Source: Thermodesulfobacteriota bacterium
GTDB taxonomy: Bacteria > Desulfobacterota > Syntrophobacteria > BM002
Assembly: GCA_947259475.1 (NCBI GenBank)
Contig: CAMYLW010000075.1
Location: forward strand, 1-7,380
Direction of reading: 5' to 3'
DNA length: 7,380 nt
The position numbers and the translations under genes were made by a program. A model generated the notes under the pieces. It was not told where the DNA came from and searched no databases. It saw only the letters and a program-made list of their open reading frames with translations. Shown in pieces: positions 6,110 through 7,380 of this stretch. Numbering within the stretch: position 1 is the stretch's first letter; each line of letters starts with the position of its first letter.

Positions 6110-6202
6110 TTGAACCCTCCTCAGGTGGTAGCCCAAAGCCGGGTCCTTCGGGCTCGGATTCTTTACTCACGAATGCCAAAATTCGCGAATAATGCAGGCT
6201 AG
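6110..6202 (+). other. possible 30-codon small ORF or gene remnant with strong Shine-Dalgarno
   Basis: A TTG codon at 6110 follows AAGAGGAG by about 9 nt and opens a 30-codon frame ending in TAG at 6200-6202, overlapping the convergent ndk stop by a few bases. The predicted peptide is basic, contains VLRARILYSRMPKFANN, and matches no family I know. A second frame through the same DNA is open as far as a TAA at 6190-6192. With two short open frames, a weak start codon and repeat-derived surroundings, this may be only the remnant of a gene start. Confidence 0.2.
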
Positions 6203-6939
6203 TGACTCACCTGTTCCACGTTAATGAGATACTTGGCGACCACTGCCTCAAGAGAGCCCGGTGCAGGCAAACCTTGGGATAACAGACGCAGTGTATCCAT
6301 ATCAGACTTCCAGGCGATATCACCAGGTGCTATAAGGCAAATGCTGTCTGGCTCGTATGTTGTATACAGTTTGCCTTCCTTGGAATAGTAATGATCCTTG
6401 CTTACCTCAATAGGATAGTCATGCATCAACGGCGGGATATCGTTGGGCTTGAACCAGAGTTTGATTTCTCGTTCGGCTTCACTATTTGTGGCGGAGGCGT
6501 GGATGAGATTGTCCATGCGCTCCCCGATCACATTTCCTGAAGCATCTTTGATGGGAACGACTGTACCCAGGGCGCGAATGCATCCTGGGCTTTGCTCTCG
6601 GGCAATGTGAGGATTTGTCGGGCCGGCAATATCTCGAATTTTTTGAATTGTGCCAGGACCGTGGTAGACAAAGGCGACGACTCTTCTTTTCCAGGCTTCG
6701 TCGGCATAATGGATGAGTCCCATGATGTAGTCTATAAGCGAAGGGAAAAATATTTTCCCTCGATGTTCAGCATAATGTTCCTCGGCAAGAAGCTTACTGA
6801 CACAAACGATCTTGGCTCCAGCGAAGCGCAGGCCTGTGTGGAATTGGGAAAGTTGAGAAAGCACATATCCTGTCAATGAATTCTTCAGTGCATCCGGTTT
6901 AATGAGCACAAGCGTCTGTTCGAGTTCTTTCTTGTCCAT
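6199..6939 (-). CDS. Nucleoside diphosphate kinase family protein, extended form
   Basis: NDK transfers the gamma-phosphate of ATP to nucleoside diphosphates through a phosphohistidine. The 246-residue protein is much longer than the usual ~140-150. Active-site residues are present: Lys14 in LVLIKPDA, Tyr56 in EEHYAEHRGKIFFP, Arg102 and Thr108 in IRDIAGPTNP, Arg122 in GCIR, Asn144 and catalytic His147 in NLIHAS, and Glu158 in EAEREIKLWF. A ~12-residue insertion (about 124-140, with KDASGNVIGER) separates GCIR from NLIH, where standard NDKs have a short GDFG-type link. A C-terminal extension of about 80 residues follows (YPIEVSKDHYYSKEGKLYTTYEPDSICLI...), of unknown function. The start is set by AGAGGAG 7 nt upstream. 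The gene converges on the purF-like gene and has its own promoter. NDK activity is likely but untested for this long form, so no symbol is given. Confidence 0.87.
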   Translation of the reverse strand: MDKKELEQTLVLIKPDALKNSLTGYVLSQLSQFHTGLRFAGAKIVCVSKLLAEEHYAEHRGKIFFPSLIDYIMGLIHYADEAWKRRVVAFVYHGPGTIQKIRDIAGPTNPHIAREQSPGCIRALGTVVPIKDASGNVIGERMDNLIHASATNSEAEREIKLWFKPNDIPPLMHDYPIEVSKDHYYSKEGKLYTTYEPDSICLIAPGDIAWKSDMDTLRLLSQGLPAPGSLEAVVAKYLINVEQVSH

Positions 6940-6946
6940 ACAAAAT

Positions 6947-6953
6947 CTCCTCT
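6947..6953 (-). promoter_or_regulatory. Shine-Dalgarno site of the ndk-like gene
   Basis: On the minus strand AGAGGAG is followed by 7 nt and then ATG (6939-6937). It fixes the start. Confidence 0.8.
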
Positions 6954-7040
6954 CTCATCACCATCTTCTCATACGTATTGAGCTATCGGAAAAAAGCAGA
7001 GAAACAGATTGAATAGCCTTCAACGACAAACCATGCACAA

Positions 7041-7068
7041 CTTATACCTCAAGGAAAAGGTTCGTCAA
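7041..7068 (-). promoter_or_regulatory. sigma-70-type promoter for the ndk-like gene
   Basis: On the minus strand the -35 box is TTGACG (7068-7063, 5 of 6), the spacer is 16 bp, and the -10 box is TATAAG (7046-7041, 5 of 6). Transcription should start near 7034, giving a leader of about 95 nt before the ATG. The promoter begins only 12 bp after the stop codon of the upstream minus-strand gene, so ndk can be transcribed independently. The leader has a small dyad (TTGAA-N5-TTCAA) but no clear riboswitch fold. Confidence 0.65.
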
Positions 7069-7080
7069 CCCATTTTGATA

Positions 7081-7380
7081 TCAAGGGGCTACACTTGTGT
7101 ACTGAAGTGTATTGGTAGATACCGATAAATCCAACAACGCTTCACCCAAACGGTTTTCATCTTCTTCGTTCCTCTTTGCAACTCTTTGTATTTCATGCAT
7201 CTTTTTGTTGGCAGTTCGCCAGTACCTTCCATCCTTTCCTCCCGGCACGACTGTTGCTGACAGATCTGGTATGAGCCCGGATATTTCATGAATTACTTGC
7301 TGCGACCAAGGATATGGCCGTCCTTCCTGGCGTCCTCGGGTGTCGGCCCCTGCGACGTACCGTTCAGGTACGGAAGCCAA
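7081..7380 (-). CDS. C-terminal part of an unidentified protein, cut by the window edge
   Basis: An open frame runs from the right edge of the window to a TGA at 7083-7081, giving at least 99 codons. The first visible codon is TTG and no ribosome-binding site can be seen, so the gene most likely begins outside the window. I do not recognise a family. The visible part has a Gly/Arg-rich stretch (GADTRGRQEGRPYPW), a middle region, then a highly charged, probably helical tail (ANKKMHEIQRVAKRNEEDENRLGEALLDL). There is no membrane segment. A perfect inverted repeat cgtacc-N5-ggtacg lies at 7357-7373 within it. It may be a real gene end or a decayed or chance frame. Confidence 0.35.
   Translation of the reverse strand: MASVPERYVAGADTRGRQEGRPYPWSQQVIHEISGLIPDLSATVVPGGKDGRYWRTANKKMHEIQRVAKRNEEDENRLGEALLDLSVSTNTLQYTSVAP

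Noticed and set aside
6141..6159. hairpin on the + strand (ccgggtcc-ttc-gggctcgg) near the end of ndk, considered as a terminator
   Set aside because: The stem needs two G-U pairs on the + strand and is weak on the minus strand, where ndk would need it. No proper U run follows in the ndk direction.

Overview
The window is bacterial chromosomal DNA. It holds three complete protein genes, one gene fragment at the right edge, and unusually repeat-rich intergenic DNA. Left to right: an AT-rich palindromic repeat and a leader with a good sigma-70-type promoter; carB (359-3559, +), the large subunit of carbamoyl-phosphate synthetase; a 516-bp spacer with a ~267-bp palindromic, MITE-like element (copy A); a PurF-like phosphoribosyltransferase gene (4076-5479, +); a 719-bp spacer in which a second, inverted copy of the element (copy B) sits inside an AT-rich heptad repeat; a nucleoside diphosphate kinase gene with extra sequence (6199-6939, -); and the 3' end of an unidentified gene (7081-7380, -).

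The genes share a nucleotide theme. CarB makes carbamoyl phosphate for pyrimidines and arginine, PurF proteins start purine synthesis from PRPP, and NDK balances NTP pools. They are not one operon: each has its own strong Shine-Dalgarno sequence, carB and ndk each have a recognisable promoter, and ndk points the other way. No carA lies within the 358 bp upstream of carB; the CarA glutaminase that CarB normally needs must lie elsewhere or beyond the left edge.

The most interesting gene is the PurF-like one. Its N-terminal glutaminase domain has lost the nucleophilic cysteine (the protein starts MGGLFG, not MCG...) and the other glutaminase residues. The PRPP-binding phosphoribosyltransferase site and four cysteines matching the [4Fe-4S] ligands of Bacillus-type PurF are kept. 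It should therefore not use glutamine itself. I recall similar proteins in anaerobic bacteria, usually annotated simply as amidophosphoribosyltransferase; I know of no established function.

The most interesting non-coding feature is a two-layer repeat system. Layer one is AT-rich DNA built from degenerate 7-bp units (about AAATNNC), arranged as converging arms. Layer two is the three-hairpin element with imperfect terminal inverted repeats, present as inverted copies A and B on both sides of the purF-like gene, about 88% identical over ~225 bp by hand count. Copy B interrupts a layer-one repeat whose uninterrupted form is at the left end of the window, a natural empty-site/filled-site comparison suggesting that the element moved.

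Organism: the repeat style, the CarB sequence and the Fe-S-type PurF paralog suggest an anaerobic, probably uncultured lineage such as Dehalococcoidia (Chloroflexota) or a clostridia-like group. This is impression from memory, not proof.
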